Of a stretch of 30,882 bases of DNA, positions 30,320 to 30,882 are shown piece after piece (positions within the stretch are counted from its first letter, which is position 1; the number at the start of each line of letters is the position of its first letter). The position numbers and the translations under genes are program-made. This DNA comes from Thermomucor indicae-seudaticae (lineage: Eukaryota; Mucoromycota; Mucoromycetes; Mucorales; Lichtheimiaceae), in NCBI GenBank assembly GCA_000787465.1, contig JSYX01000058.1, forward strand, positions 1-30,882. The letters are read 5' to 3'. The notes beneath the pieces are model-generated. The model did not search any database and was not told the origin of the DNA. It saw nothing but the letters and a program-made list of their open reading frames with translations.

Positions 30320-30882
30320 GCATGGCGATATGTTAGTCCGTAACGCGGTAAATTTGTTATGTGTTACCATGTAACATTCTGCTAATATAGCACATGTTAT
30401 CGGAATTTTACCATGGTACACTGCAAGGAAAGTAAAATGTTAACCGAATTTTCGCCGGTGAAAATCAGGCTAAAATGCTTTGTCAAGTAAATGTTAACCG
30501 GCGAAAACACGGCTGACATTTGGCAGACATTTTCGAGAAATGTCTACTGGCCAACATGCGGCAGAAATTCGTCCTAACGGCTAAATTTTGCCCGAATTTC
30601 TGCCGCTAAAGTTCGACCAAAATTTCCACTTTTTTGTAGTGGTAACACGCCGCCTTTTTCGCAGTGTTTGGAAGGGACTTGATACCCAATTCTGGAAGCA
30701 CCACCCAGAGCTTACGGCAGAAGTGCCTTGAGAGCTCGGTGTTGCCTCCTTTGGTTAGCCACCAGAGAAGGTAGAACTCCTTTGTGGTGTTGGTTGTGGT
30801 TGTTGCTGTTGTAGATGATGAGAGATGAGCGAGACAGTAAGTACTGCGAGGCTCTTGTCTATTCTTCGAAGAAGAGAGGGTT
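30320..30882 (-). pseudogene. right-edge partial open frame split by a CACTA-like insertion
   Basis: Reading the minus strand inward from the window edge, one frame stays open from 30882 to the insertion at 30641 (including TKEFYLLWWLTKGGNTELSR). If the 223-bp element and one GTA are ignored, it continues in frame (HGKIPITCAILAECYMVTHN) to about 30320, where it would have met a stop at the pogo-like element's target site. The insertion itself introduces a stop after a few codons. An alternative model splices a 62-nt GT-AG intron within the first part, so the frame is not certain. Product unrecognised; the 5' end is outside the window. Confidence 0.3.
30419..30641. mobile_element. CACTA-like mini-element with perfect 3-bp duplication
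   Basis: Left terminus CACTGCAAGGAAAGT; right terminus inverted, CACTACAAAAAAGTGG. GTA flanks it on both sides (30416-30418 and 30642-30644), the 3-bp duplication expected of CACTA elements. Length is 223 bp and it is non-coding. Inside is a perfect 14-bp hairpin GCGGCAGAAATTCG (30558-30571) / CGAATTTCTGCCGC (30593-30606), plus reiterated GTTAACCG and GCCGGTGAAAA words. Confidence 0.8.

Noticed and set aside
30642..30882. SANT/Myb-like DNA-binding domain in the right-edge frame (TKEFYLLWWLTKGGN)
   Set aside because: Only a loose resemblance from memory, and an alternative splice model changes the frame; not strong enough to name a domain.

Overview
This window looks like nuclear DNA of an early-diverging fungus, most likely Mucoromycota. 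That is an inference from gene content and architecture. The genes carry many short GT-AG introns (mostly 54-83 nt, branch sites like CTAAT or CTAAC), and untranslated spacing is tight. The set includes a MED25-type Mediator subunit with both vWA and ACID domains and a PPIH-type spliceosomal cyclophilin, which suggests a fungus outside the well-studied ascomycete yeasts. No bacterial features are present.

Layout. 1-3.4 kb: no convincing gene; several short inverted-repeat insertions with odd low-complexity cores, one nested in another with a perfect 8-bp target duplication. 3.4-22.4 kb: a compact housekeeping block of seven genes, each reconstructed exon by exon: NOPCHAP1-like snoRNP chaperone (-), exosome subunit RRP45/EXOSC9 (+), mitochondrial branched-chain E2 acyltransferase DBT (+), Mediator MED25 (+), DNA polymerase alpha catalytic subunit POL1 (-, 20 exons), ASNSD1-like asparagine-synthetase-domain protein (+), and cyclophilin PPIH (+). 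22.4-30.9 kb: a transposon-rich accessory region. It holds CACTA-like, Tc1/mariner (pogo)-like and hAT-like non-autonomous elements, several nested, plus transposase relics. Embedded in it is one unrecognised eight-exon gene (28267-29536).

How the parts relate. NOPCHAP1-like and RRP45 diverge from one 619-bp spacer and both serve nucleolar RNA or RNP biogenesis. POL1 and ASNSD1 diverge from a 124-bp promoter holding a perfect E2F-type TTTCCCGC and several ACGCG (MBF/MCB-type) cores, as expected for an S-phase gene. MED25 and POL1 converge tail to tail.

The most unusual content is a set of very short insertions (49 bp to about 650 bp) with TAGGG-, TAGGC- or TAGTG-type termini. Four have perfect 8-bp target duplications. 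Their cores are degenerate reiterations of a short word that differs from copy to copy. One 49-bp copy lies in frame inside the first exon of the unrecognised gene. A pogo-like element has replaced that gene's last codons, and another ends 46 bp before its start codon. Exon boundaries were chosen by eye from splice signals, frame and remembered family similarity; no alignment or search was run.
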